A stretch of DNA of 64,000 nucleotides from Flavobacteriales bacterium. GTDB taxonomy: Bacteria; Bacteroidota; Bacteroidia; Flavobacteriales; Weeksellaceae. The position numbers and the translations under genes are program-made. The notes beneath the pieces were generated by a model, which did not search any database, was not told the DNA's origin, and was given only the letters and a program-made list of their open reading frames with translations. Where the stretch lies: the NCBI GenBank assembly GCA_020635515.1, contig JACJZS010000002.1, positions 1-64,000 of the forward strand, read 5' to 3'. Positions 54,466-62,790 of the stretch are shown here, in pieces (position 1 is the stretch's first letter; each line of letters begins with the position of its first letter).

Positions 54466-55825
54466 ATTTTCTTTTATAGTATTTTTTATAATGTGTAGTT
54501 TGCAATCTCAAGTATATACTTTAGAGGATTTTATTGCTGATGTAAAACAAAATCATCCGATTGCAAAACAGTCAAATTTAAAAATTCAAGAAGGAGAAAA
54601 CCTGCTTGTTTACGCTAAAGGACAAATGGATCCTACCTTATATTCTGATTTTAAACAAAAAGAATATTCAGAAAAGTTATATTATAAACTTTGGGAAACC
54701 GAGCTTTCTATTCCTGTTTTTGGTGGAATTGATGCTTATACCAATTATTCGCTTAATGACGGAATTTATTTGAATCCACAAAATAATCTTCCTGAAAGTG
54801 GATTGATTCAGTTTGGAGTAAAGGTAGATGTTTTTGGAATTTGGAATAACAAAAGAAATCTAGGAATTAAAAAAGCAAAATTACAAAGAACAGCAAGTGA
54901 ATACGAACAAAAAATTCTAATGAATTACTTGGTAGCTGATGCGTTGGAAAACTACTTAGATTGGTCTAAAAATCATAAAATCCTTACTACACAAAAACAA
55001 TTTATTTCTGTAGCAAAAGAACGATACGAAAACACAAAAAAACTACATCAATTAGGTGAAATTCCTGCAATTGATACCTTAGAAGCATATATTCAATATC
55101 AAAGTAGAACTGCTAATTTTAATGATGCTTTTGCTGATTATGTTTCTTCTTCTTTGCGTATATCTTCTTTTACTTGGAACGAAAAAGGAGAAAATAAATT
55201 ACTCGATGAAAACGAATTTCCACAAAACTTAGATGAAATAATTACATACGAATCTAATTCTATAGATATTAATCAACATCCAGAAATTCAAACTTATAGA
55301 AACAAAATTGAACAACTAAAACTAGAAGAAAAACTAAATAAAAGAGAATTGTTTCCTAAACTATATGCTAAGTATAACTTCTTGAATAAAGGAAATAATT
55401 TTGCAGAGAATATTCAAATACAACCTAATAACTATACTTTTGGAATTAATTTTAAATTTCCACTTTTCAACAGACAACAAAGAGCAAACCTAAACCTAAC
55501 ACAATTAGAAATCCAAAATAAAATGTTTGAAACCAATACTAAAATCAATGATTTAGAGTACAAAATAAAAGTTGTAGATAATGAAAAATTAAATATCCAA
55601 AACCAAATTGAGTTGTACAACGAAATGAATTCGAACTATTCTCAACTTTTGCAAGCAGAAAAAATCAAATTTTCCATAGGAGAAAGTTCTCTATTTGTTG
55701 TAAACTCACGCGAAACCAAATACATAGATTCTCTCTTAAAAAACATAGAACTAAAGAAAAAACACCAATCATTAATTCTGAAAAAATACTTACTTTTAGG
55801 AACTATTTACGATTTTAATCCTTGA
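54449..55825 (+). CDS. TolC-family outer-membrane efflux protein
   Basis: A 458-residue outer-membrane factor. A signal peptide (MKKINKFSFIVFFIMCSLQSQ) is followed by two related halves of long helices and short barrel strands; YTLEDFIADVKQNHPIAKQSNLKIQEGE and QHPEIQTYRNKIEQLKLEEKLNKRELFPKLYAKYNF are the equivalent starts of the two halves. It provides the exit duct for the HlyD/ABC-like partners. It overlaps the hlyD gene by 17 bases and ends four bases before ligA, so ligA may be part of the same transcript. Confidence 0.9.
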   Translation: MKKINKFSFIVFFIMCSLQSQVYTLEDFIADVKQNHPIAKQSNLKIQEGENLLVYAKGQMDPTLYSDFKQKEYSEKLYYKLWETELSIPVFGGIDAYTNYSLNDGIYLNPQNNLPESGLIQFGVKVDVFGIWNNKRNLGIKKAKLQRTASEYEQKILMNYLVADALENYLDWSKNHKILTTQKQFISVAKERYENTKKLHQLGEIPAIDTLEAYIQYQSRTANFNDAFADYVSSSLRISSFTWNEKGENKLLDENEFPQNLDEIITYESNSIDINQHPEIQTYRNKIEQLKLEEKLNKRELFPKLYAKYNFLNKGNNFAENIQIQPNNYTFGINFKFPLFNRQQRANLNLTQLEIQNKMFETNTKINDLEYKIKVVDNEKLNIQNQIELYNEMNSNYSQLLQAEKIKFSIGESSLFVVNSRETKYIDSLLKNIELKKKHQSLILKKYLLLGTIYDFNP

Positions 55826-55829
55826 AAAA

Positions 55830-57842
55830 ATGAGTTCTGAAATCAAACAAAAAATCACACATTTAAGAGATACACTCAATCATTTAAATCATCAATACTA
55901 CATTAATGATATTTCAGAAGTTTCTGATTATGAATTTGATTTAATGCTCAAAGAGCTTCAAGAATTAGAAAAAAACTATCCCGAGTTTTACGATGAGAAC
56001 TCTCCTACTCTACGCGTTGGCGGAGGAATTACCAAAAACTTTAATTCTGTAAACCATGAGTACAGAATGTATTCGCTTGATAATTCCTATTCCAAAGAAG
56101 AATTATTAGATTGGGAAAAAAGAATTGAAAAAGCATTAGGAATAAAACCAAGCTATACTTGCGAACTCAAATTTGATGGAGCTTCCATAAGTTTAAAATA
56201 CGAAAATGGGAAATTAAGACAAGCTGTTACTCGTGGAGATGGTTTTATAGGAGATGAAATTACCAATAACATACGAACCATAAAAACTGTTCCGTTATTG
56301 TTACAAAAAGATTTTTCCGATATTTTTTATGTTCGAGGAGAAATTATGCTTCCTCTTTCTGGATTCAATAAAATGAATGAAGAACGAAAAGAAAACGAAC
56401 AGGAATTGTATGCTAATCCTAGAAATACAGCAAGTGGAAGTTTAAAACTACAAGATAGCAACGAAGTTGCTCGTCGTCCACTGATGTGTTTTATCTATTC
56501 TATGGTAGGAAAAAATCTTCCTATTCATTCACAAATAGAAATGCTTAAATATACTTCGGAGCTTGGATTTAACGTTCCTAAAAATTATCAATTATGTGAG
56601 GACTTAGATGATGTTTTTAAATTTATAGAAACTTGGGAAACCAAACGCTTTGAATTAGACTATGAAATCGACGGAATTGTAATAAAAGTTAATGATTTTC
56701 AGCAACAAGAAGAATTAGGATACACTTCAAAATCTCCTCGTTGGGCGATTGCATACAAATACCAAGCAGAACAAGCAGAAACTATTTTAGAAAGCGTTTC
56801 TTTTCAGGTAGGAAGAACAGGAACGGTAACTCCTGTCGCAAATTTAACTCCTGTGCAATTAGCAGGAACTACCGTAAAACGAGCATCTATCCACAACGAA
56901 GACTTCATTAATAAAATGGATTTATATTTAGAGGATTCTGTTTTTGTAGAAAAAGGTGGAGAAATTATTCCTAAAATCGTTGGAGTTGATATAAATAAAA
57001 GAAAACCAAATGCAGAAAAAGTAGTCTTTCCAGAAAATTGTCCTGAATGCGGTTCAAAACTAATCAAAAAAGAAAGTGAAGCAAATCATTTTTGTTTAAA
57101 TGAAAAAGAATGCACACCTCAAATCATAGGAAAAATAGAACATTTTGTTTCTAGAAAAGCATTAAACATAGAAAGTATAGGAAGCGAAACTATTGCTCTT
57201 TTAGTGAAAAATAACCTTGTTCATGACTTTTCTGATTTGTATTACCTGAAAAAAGAAGATTTAATTCGTTTGGAGCGAATGGCGGAAAAATCAGCACAAA
57301 ACATCATTGATTCGCTTGAAAAATCAAAAGAAATTCCGTTTGAAAAAGTGCTTTATGGTTTAGGGATTCGTCATGTTGGAGAAACCGTTGCTAAAAAATT
57401 AGCAAAGGAATTTAAAACTATAGATAACTTAAAAAGTGCTTCGTTGGAAGAATTAATTTCTGTGGAAGATGTAGGAGAAAAAATTGCGGAAAGCATTATT
57501 TCTTATTTTGAAGATGAAGACAATTTACGAATTATAAGTAGATTAAAAGACAACAACATTCAACTGGAAATTATAGAATCAGAATCGGAAATAGACTCTG
57601 ATATTCTAGCCAATAAAACCTTTTTATTCACAGGGAAACTTACTCAATTTACTCGACAAGAAGCTGGTGAAATGGTAGAAAAAAACGGAGGAAAGAATAT
57701 TTCAGCAGTTAGCAAAAATCTTGATTATTTAATCGTTGGAGAAAAAGCTGGTAGTAAACTTCAAAAAGCACAAAAACTAGGAACCGTTACCATTCTTACC
57801 GAAACTGAGTTTTTAGAGTTGATTAACGCTGAAAGGAAGTGA
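55830..57842 (+). CDS. ligA: NAD-dependent DNA ligase
   Basis: A 670-residue LigA. The domain order is Ia, adenylation (ELKFDG with AMP-acceptor Lys114; RGEIMLP), OB-fold (SFQVGRTGTVTPVANLTPV), zinc finger (CPECG...HFCLNEKECTPQ), helix-hairpin-helix repeats (GLGIRHVGETVAKKLA, VEDVGEKIAESII) and a C-terminal BRCT domain (LANKTFLFTGKLTQFTRQEAGEMV). The protein ends TETEFLELINAERK. The bases coding for TETEFLELI recur after the TA pair that follows, so the present C-terminal end may be recombinant. Confidence 0.97.
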   Translation: MSSEIKQKITHLRDTLNHLNHQYYINDISEVSDYEFDLMLKELQELEKNYPEFYDENSPTLRVGGGITKNFNSVNHEYRMYSLDNSYSKEELLDWEKRIEKALGIKPSYTCELKFDGASISLKYENGKLRQAVTRGDGFIGDEITNNIRTIKTVPLLLQKDFSDIFYVRGEIMLPLSGFNKMNEERKENEQELYANPRNTASGSLKLQDSNEVARRPLMCFIYSMVGKNLPIHSQIEMLKYTSELGFNVPKNYQLCEDLDDVFKFIETWETKRFELDYEIDGIVIKVNDFQQQEELGYTSKSPRWAIAYKYQAEQAETILESVSFQVGRTGTVTPVANLTPVQLAGTTVKRASIHNEDFINKMDLYLEDSVFVEKGGEIIPKIVGVDINKRKPNAEKVVFPENCPECGSKLIKKESEANHFCLNEKECTPQIIGKIEHFVSRKALNIESIGSETIALLVKNNLVHDFSDLYYLKKEDLIRLERMAEKSAQNIIDSLEKSKEIPFEKVLYGLGIRHVGETVAKKLAKEFKTIDNLKSASLEELISVEDVGEKIAESIISYFEDEDNLRIISRLKDNNIQLEIIESESEIDSDILANKTFLFTGKLTQFTRQEAGEMVEKNGGKNISAVSKNLDYLIVGEKAGSKLQKAQKLGTVTILTETEFLELINAERK

Positions 57843-57872
57843 AATTTATTTTATTGATTATTTATAGTTTCG

Positions 57873-57880
57873 TATCTTTG
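57873..57880 (+). promoter_or_regulatory. TAnnTTTG promoter box for the TA pair after ligA
   Basis: TATCTTTG with a TTG 16 bases upstream (57854-57856), 18 bases before the antitoxin ATG and inside the segment bracketed by the ligA tail copies. Confidence 0.55.
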
Positions 57881-57898
57881 AATAAAATTGTTGTATAA

Positions 57899-58117
57899 AT
57901 GAAACTTTTACTCGAAATATCTGATAATAAAGTTCCTTTTCTTTTGGAAGTTCTCAATAATTTCTCATTTGTAAAAAAAGTAATTCCCATCAATAAGGAT
58001 AAAGAAGAAAAATTTTCATTAGTACAAGAACTTCAAAATAGCTTTGAACAAGTAAAATTGATAAAAGAAGGTAAATTATCAAAACAATCAACTAAAGAAT
58101 TCTTAGATGAGTTATAA
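57899..58117 (+). CDS. Small antitoxin, partner toxin frameshifted
   Basis: A 72-residue protein, LLLEISDNKVPFLLEVLNNFSFVKKVIP then a charged helical tail (SLVQELQNSFEQVKLIKEGKLSKQSTKEFLDEL). It is the same family as the antitoxin at 39242-39457 (shared LEI-D--- and N-SFVK core). It has its own promoter box and overlaps the toxin ATG by 11 bases. It remains open while the toxin is broken, which is the safe order of decay for a TA pair. Confidence 0.8.
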   Translation: MKLLLEISDNKVPFLLEVLNNFSFVKKVIPINKDKEEKFSLVQELQNSFEQVKLIKEGKLSKQSTKEFLDEL

Positions 58118-58438
58118 GGTAATTCCTACTGATGAATTTAAACGATTATTTAAAAAGTTATATAAAAAATATCCGTCTCTAAAAACGATTTACTTAAACT
58201 TTCAGAACAACTTGAACAAGACTATTCTATAGGTATTGATTTGGGACACAATGTCTTTAAAGTTAGAATAGCAATTACTTCTAAAAATAAAGGGAAATCT
58301 GCAGGAGCAAGAGTTATTTATTTTTTTCTATCTGAAAATAATGAAATATACTTAGTTCATATTTTTGACAAAGCTCAATACGATAACATTCCTAAAAAAG
58401 TACTATTGCAACTTCTTAAAAATAATGGTCTTCTATAA
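58107..58438 (+). pseudogene. RelE-like toxin disrupted by a one-base frameshift
   Basis: From the ATG at 58107 the reading MSYKVIPTDEFKRLFKKLYKKYPSLK is a normal RelE-type start. It then leaves frame at a run of five A (58181-58185) and stops at TAG 58230-58232. Restoring one A gives an uninterrupted 110-residue toxin: SLKNDLLKLSEQLEQDYSIG, then GHNVFKVRIAITSKNKGKSAGARVIYFFL, NEIYLVHIFDKAQYDNI and stop at 58438. The part after the shift is open from 58187. A sequencing error in the homopolymer, or a -1 ribosomal slip on AAA, cannot be excluded. Confidence 0.8.
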
Positions 58439-58472
58439 TACAGAAACTGAGTTTTTAGAGTTGATTAGTTAA
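58439..58472 (+). repeat. Second copy of the ligA 3' end
   Basis: 58439-58467 matches ligA 57797-57825 at 28 of 29 bases, including 25 identical in a row (58443-58467 and 57801-57825). Read in the ligA frame it gives TETEFLELIS and a TAA stop at 58470-58472. It begins immediately after the toxin stop codon (58436-58438). Confidence 0.92.
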
Positions 58473-58844
58473 CTTAGAGTTTTGTAATATATTTACAATA
58501 ACTGCAAGTATTATTAAAATAATTCCAATAATTTTTGAATTGTATGAATACTTATAATATAAATTATTTTGAGTTTCATTTTTTATATTTTGCCCTATTA
58601 ACTGAGCTGAAAAATGGAAAATAAAAACCAATCCTGCTAAAATTAATATGTAAAGTGAGTAATTAGAATATTCAATATCATTATTTTTCCAATGAATAGC
58701 AAATCGTCCAATCAGTAAAGAACTAACAGCTAATGTAGATATAAGTATTATATAACCAAAATAAGTGATTTTCTTTACAAATGACATTTTTTTTAATTTA
58801 TACTCCTTATTTGGTTCAAATCCTTTAGATTTATCTATTTCCAT
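58455..58844 (-). CDS. Small integral membrane protein of unknown function
   Basis: A 129-residue protein from the ATG at 58844 (a TTG three bases upstream would add one residue). It has a charged N-terminus (MEIDKSKGFEPNKEYKLKK) and three membrane segments: ITYFGYIILISTLAVSSLLIG, LYILILAGLVFIFHFSAQLIG and IIGIILIILAVIVNIL. I know no family for it. It starts 14 bases after the NagZ fusion gene, probably co-transcribed. Its last codons and stop are read antisense through the ligA tail copy, with an 18-base overlap. Confidence 0.7.
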   Translation of the reverse strand: MEIDKSKGFEPNKEYKLKKMSFVKKITYFGYIILISTLAVSSLLIGRFAIHWKNNDIEYSNYSLYILILAGLVFIFHFSAQLIGQNIKNETQNNLYYKYSYNSKIIGIILIILAVIVNILQNSKLTNQL

Positions 58845-58857
58845 CAAGTAATATTAT

Positions 58858-61707
58858 TTAAATTTGTTTCAATACTTCAGCAAAAACTCGTTCTCGAGTT
58901 CTATTTTTATTTAATGAATTATTACTTGCATTAGGAAAAGTTCTATTAGATAGAAAAATATAAATCAAATCTTTCTTTTTGTCAATCCAAAACATCGTTC
59001 CTGTATATCCGTAGTGTCCGAAAGAATCATCGGAAATTTTTTGTGTTTTTTCTTTAATCTTATTGGTTTGTTTATCGAATCCCAATCCTCGCGATACATA
59101 CTTACTGTTGTATTGTTCCTTGGTAAATAAATTAAGTATTTCAGGATTAAATAATTGAACGTCATCATATTTTCCATTATTTAAAAATGCGGAGGTTAGT
59201 TTAAATAAATCTTCTGTGTTGGAAAACAATCCAGCATGACCTGAAACTCCACCTAAAATTCCTGCAAATTCATCTTGTACATACCCTTTTACGATTTGAT
59301 TTCTAAAATAATTATCATCTACAGTCGGAACAATTTTTAAATCTTTGTTTTTCTCATTTGGGTTAAAAAAGGTATTGGTAAGATTGAGTTTTGATTTTAC
59401 TTTTTCATTGAACAATGATTCGAAATTAGAACTATACGATTCCTCTAAAATTCGCATCATCAAAAACATATTCAAGTCTGAATATTCAAATTGCTTATTG
59501 GTAATTTCTGATTTCTTTATCACTTTGGTGATTAATCTATAAATATCGGAACGTGTAAAAATATTATCCGCTACTTTTACTTCAAAATTCTGAGTTTCTA
59601 TATTATAAAAAAACAGGTTTTTTCGCTCTAAAAATTGTCTATAAAAAGGAATATACGAAACTAAACCTGTTTTGTGTTGTAACAATTCGCGAATGGTTAA
59701 TGTTCCTATATAATGATTTTCATATTCGGTAAGGTATTTTTTTACGTTGTCATTTAGATTTATTTTAGATTCATCTAACGCAATCATAGCAAGAGAAGTT
59801 GTTGCAAAAACTTTGGTAAGAGAAGCTAAATCATAAATGTATGTAGAGTCAATTTTATTAGATGATTCATAGGTTTCCGTTCCATAGCTTTTATTTACAA
59901 GAACATCTCCTTTGTGAGCTACCAAAAGTTGCACACTAGGAGTTTCTTTTCGTTTGATTGCCTGCTCTATAATTGTATCAATTTTAGCTGTATTTAATTT
60001 TGGTTTAGTGGCACTTTCTTCTAAAATTTGAATTCCCATTCCTGCAAGTATTTCATCGTTTACATCTACAGGAAGTTTCCCTTTTGATTCCATTTTCCCG
60101 AAGAGTACTTTAGCAACTGCAGATTGAGTATACTCATTATTTTCATAAGCTACTACCACGGATTTTAAATTATTTATAGAAATATCTTTTAATGAATACG
60201 GACTTGTAAAAACTACCAAACTCGTTGGATTTTTTTCTGCTATTTTTTCAATTATTACTTTATCTTGATTCGATATTTTATACGATTTATAAGGAGTTGA
60301 AGTATCTTTATTTACTGAAATCAGAACTTTACTATCTGGTTTTATTTTGTAATATTCTGTTTTATTTATAACTGTAATATTATTGTACTTTTTTAGTTCT
60401 TGAATAAAATTATCTGACTCTCCTATCTGAACAACAACTACATTATCTTTTTCTGAAAAAGGAAGTAAATACGAATCATTTTTAACAACTGTTACCGCAT
60501 TATTGTAAATTTCTTCAGATATTTTTTTATGATTTTCCGAGTTTAATTCCTCATAAATAGAGTCGGTTTCTAATTTCTTTATAGCATATAACTCAGCAAA
60601 ATATTTTGCATTTAAAATCTTTTTTACGCTTTCTTCCAATCGACTTTCTGGGATTTTTTTTGATTTAATTGCATCTATTATTTTCTGTTTTCCTTTCTCT
60701 ACTGCTTGCGAAAAAAGTAACACATCGTTTCCTGCTTCAAATGCCTTTAAATCGGTTTCTCCATCGGGGAAATTTATTGTAACGCCTTTCATATTGAGTG
60801 CATCAGTAACAATTAATCCATTAAATTTTAATTCATTTTTTAACAAATCAGTTACTATGTTTTTAGAAAGCGAAGAAGGAATTTTTTCATTTTTTTCTAA
60901 TGCAGGAACTTGTAAATGTGCTACCATAATTCCCATAACTCCATTTTCAATTAATTTTTTAAACGGATACAGTTCTGTTTCTTGTAATCGTTCTATATTA
61001 TGTGCAACTACAGGAAGACTTTTATGCGAATCGGAACTGGTATCTCCATGACCAGGAAAATGCTTTGCCGAAGAAAGAATATGGTTATCTTGTAATCCAT
61101 TCATGTAAGCAATCGATTTTTCAACTATATTTTCTCTATCAGAACCAAAAGAACGATTTCCTATAATTGGATTATTCGGATTGGTGTTTACATCTACCAC
61201 AGGTGCAAAATTCCAGTGAACTCCTATTTTCTTACAATCAAGTGCAATCTGATTTGCCATAGCATAAATCAAATTATTGTCTTGAACCGCTCCTAAAGTC
61301 ATTGCATACGGAAATTGATGCGTATTCTTGAGTCGCATTGCAAGTCCAAACTCCAAATCCATTCCTATAAGAAGCGGAACTTTTGCTTCTTTTTGAATTG
61401 TGTTAATGTATTCAATTTGCTTTTTTGCATCATCTTGCATGAAGATTAATCCACCAATATTTTCTTTTTTAATTAAATCCAAAATTTCTTTGAAATGAGC
61501 ATCTCCTTTGTTGGTATAAATTGCTACATTAAATAATTGACCTACTTTTTCGTCAAGTGAAAGCGAATTGTAAATAGAATCCACCCAAATTTTTGATGAT
61601 TCTTCTTCATTTTCAATAACCTTATCGGTTTTTTTGGAATTCTGAGAACAAGAAATTGAAATAATTGATAATACAAATAACAGTGAATATAAAAGCTTTA
61701 TTTTCAT
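58858..61707 (-). CDS. Lipoprotein fusion of GH3 beta-N-acetylglucosaminidase (NagZ type) and serine hydrolase
   Basis: A 949-residue protein. A lipoprotein signal (MKIKLLYSLLFVLSIISISC) leads to a glycoside hydrolase family 3 N-terminal domain with the NagZ loop KHFPGHGDTSSDSHKSLP and VTDALNMKGV, a ~170-residue GH3 C-terminal-like part, then a class C beta-lactamase-like domain from about residue 590. The latter has SLTK (nucleophile Ser and Lys), YSDLN at the Tyr-x-Asn position, and HYGYTGT near the end. This two-enzyme fusion is usual in Bacteroidota and is thought to act in peptidoglycan recycling at the cell surface. Confidence 0.92.
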   Translation of the reverse strand: MKIKLLYSLLFVLSIISISCSQNSKKTDKVIENEEESSKIWVDSIYNSLSLDEKVGQLFNVAIYTNKGDAHFKEILDLIKKENIGGLIFMQDDAKKQIEYINTIQKEAKVPLLIGMDLEFGLAMRLKNTHQFPYAMTLGAVQDNNLIYAMANQIALDCKKIGVHWNFAPVVDVNTNPNNPIIGNRSFGSDRENIVEKSIAYMNGLQDNHILSSAKHFPGHGDTSSDSHKSLPVVAHNIERLQETELYPFKKLIENGVMGIMVAHLQVPALEKNEKIPSSLSKNIVTDLLKNELKFNGLIVTDALNMKGVTINFPDGETDLKAFEAGNDVLLFSQAVEKGKQKIIDAIKSKKIPESRLEESVKKILNAKYFAELYAIKKLETDSIYEELNSENHKKISEEIYNNAVTVVKNDSYLLPFSEKDNVVVVQIGESDNFIQELKKYNNITVINKTEYYKIKPDSKVLISVNKDTSTPYKSYKISNQDKVIIEKIAEKNPTSLVVFTSPYSLKDISINNLKSVVVAYENNEYTQSAVAKVLFGKMESKGKLPVDVNDEILAGMGIQILEESATKPKLNTAKIDTIIEQAIKRKETPSVQLLVAHKGDVLVNKSYGTETYESSNKIDSTYIYDLASLTKVFATTSLAMIALDESKINLNDNVKKYLTEYENHYIGTLTIRELLQHKTGLVSYIPFYRQFLERKNLFFYNIETQNFEVKVADNIFTRSDIYRLITKVIKKSEITNKQFEYSDLNMFLMMRILEESYSSNFESLFNEKVKSKLNLTNTFFNPNEKNKDLKIVPTVDDNYFRNQIVKGYVQDEFAGILGGVSGHAGLFSNTEDLFKLTSAFLNNGKYDDVQLFNPEILNLFTKEQYNSKYVSRGLGFDKQTNKIKEKTQKISDDSFGHYGYTGTMFWIDKKKDLIYIFLSNRTFPNASNNSLNKNRTRERVFAEVLKQI

Positions 61708-61743
61708 AAATTTTATCTAATTAGAATTAATTTAAGGGAAAAA

Positions 61744-61751
61744 CAAATCTA
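61744..61751 (-). promoter_or_regulatory. TAnnTTTG promoter box for the NagZ fusion gene
   Basis: TAGATTTG on the minus strand, 37 bases before the ATG. Confidence 0.5.
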
Positions 61752-61864
61752 CAAATTCAAGAACAATAATCACACCACGAATTGATTTTTAGTAAAAAAT
61801 AATCTATAAAATAAGCAAACATAAGGTAATAGTTGTTACTTTGTAAGTGTAAAAATTAAATTTA

Positions 61865-62536
61865 ATGAAAAATATACTTATAGCAGGAGCTTCAGGAATG
61901 ATTGGGAGTTTAATTTTGAATGAATGTCTAAATTCCTCTCAAGTAAGTACTGTTACTAGTTTTGTTAGAAAAAAATCTAATCTAAAAAATTTAAAATTAA
62001 AAGAAGTATTGGTAGATGATTTTGAAGATTATTCTCAGTTAGAAAGCGAATTTTCAACTATTGATGTTGCTTTTTTTTGTATTGGAGTCTATACAGGACA
62101 AGTAAATGATGATTTATTTAAAAAAATAACAGTGGATTACGCATACCAATTTGCTTTAAAAGTAAAAGAATTTAGTCCGAATGCTAGATTGTGTTTATTG
62201 AGTGGACAAGGAGCTGATAGAACTGCAAAAAGTCAGATTTCTTTTGCAAAATACAAAGGAATGGCAGAAACTAAAATCACCAATTTAGGATTAGAGTTTT
62301 ATGCTTTTCGTCCCAGTTATATTTATCCTGTAATACCAAGAAAAGAACCTAATTTCATGTATCGAGTATTTAGAAAAATATATCCGATTATAAAACCAAT
62401 ATTGGGGAAAAGTGGAAGTATTAAATCTACAGAATTGGCGAATGCTATGGTTTTAATTGGAATTTACGGTGGAAATCAAGAAATTTATGAGAATAAAGAC
62501 ATCATAAACCTTCTACAAAGTTCAGAAAATATATAA
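61865..62536 (+). CDS. NAD(P)-binding oxidoreductase-like protein (atypical SDR/NmrA type)
   Basis: A 223-residue protein with a Rossmann dinucleotide site at the start (ILIAGASGMIGSLIL, GxxGxxG), a middle VAFFCIGVYTGQVNDD, LLSGQGADRTAKSQISFAKYKGMAETKI containing the YxxxK-like YKGMAETK, and FYAFRPSYIYP. This matches the atypical short-chain group of HTATIP2/YwnB-like proteins. The substrate is unknown. It stands alone upstream of tRNA-Leu on the other strand. Confidence 0.85.
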   Translation: MKNILIAGASGMIGSLILNECLNSSQVSTVTSFVRKKSNLKNLKLKEVLVDDFEDYSQLESEFSTIDVAFFCIGVYTGQVNDDLFKKITVDYAYQFALKVKEFSPNARLCLLSGQGADRTAKSQISFAKYKGMAETKITNLGLEFYAFRPSYIYPVIPRKEPNFMYRVFRKIYPIIKPILGKSGSIKSTELANAMVLIGIYGGNQEIYENKDIINLLQSSENI

Positions 62537-62555
62537 AATTTAAAGAGGAAAAAAG

Positions 62556-62638
62556 TACCGAAGGTGGGACTCGAACCCACACACCATTGCTAGCATTGGA
62601 TTTTGAATCCAACGTGTCTACCATTCCACCACTTCGGC
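62556..62638 (-). tRNA. tRNA-Leu, anticodon CAA
   Basis: An 83-base class II tRNA on the minus strand. Acceptor stem GCCGAAG/CTTCGGT (with a terminal G-U), discriminator A, anticodon arm TTGGA-TTCAAAA-TCCAA with CAA at positions 34-36, a long variable arm (TGCTAGCAATGGTG region), and a T arm with GGTTCGAGTCC. CCA is not encoded. A T-run follows directly, which can serve as the terminator. Confidence 0.97.
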
Positions 62639-62768
62639 AATAAATACATCAAAATAAATGAACGTACTCTCTTTTGAGAGAGCAAATATATGATATTTTT
62701 TTAATTTTCATTGATTTTTTTTACCTTTCTATTCCATAAAATTAAAGTACTCTTTGTATTTTATTAAC

Positions 62769-62776
62769 TACATTTG
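62769..62776 (+). promoter_or_regulatory. TAnnTTTG promoter box for LuxE-like gene
   Basis: TACATTTG, 14 bases before the ATG. Confidence 0.55.
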
Positions 62777-62790
62777 TCTATATTTTAGAA

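Noticed and set aside
58241..58438. Separate 65-codon gene with TTG start after the ligA-linked antitoxin
   Set aside because: It is the out-of-frame C-terminal half of the broken toxin that begins at 58107.
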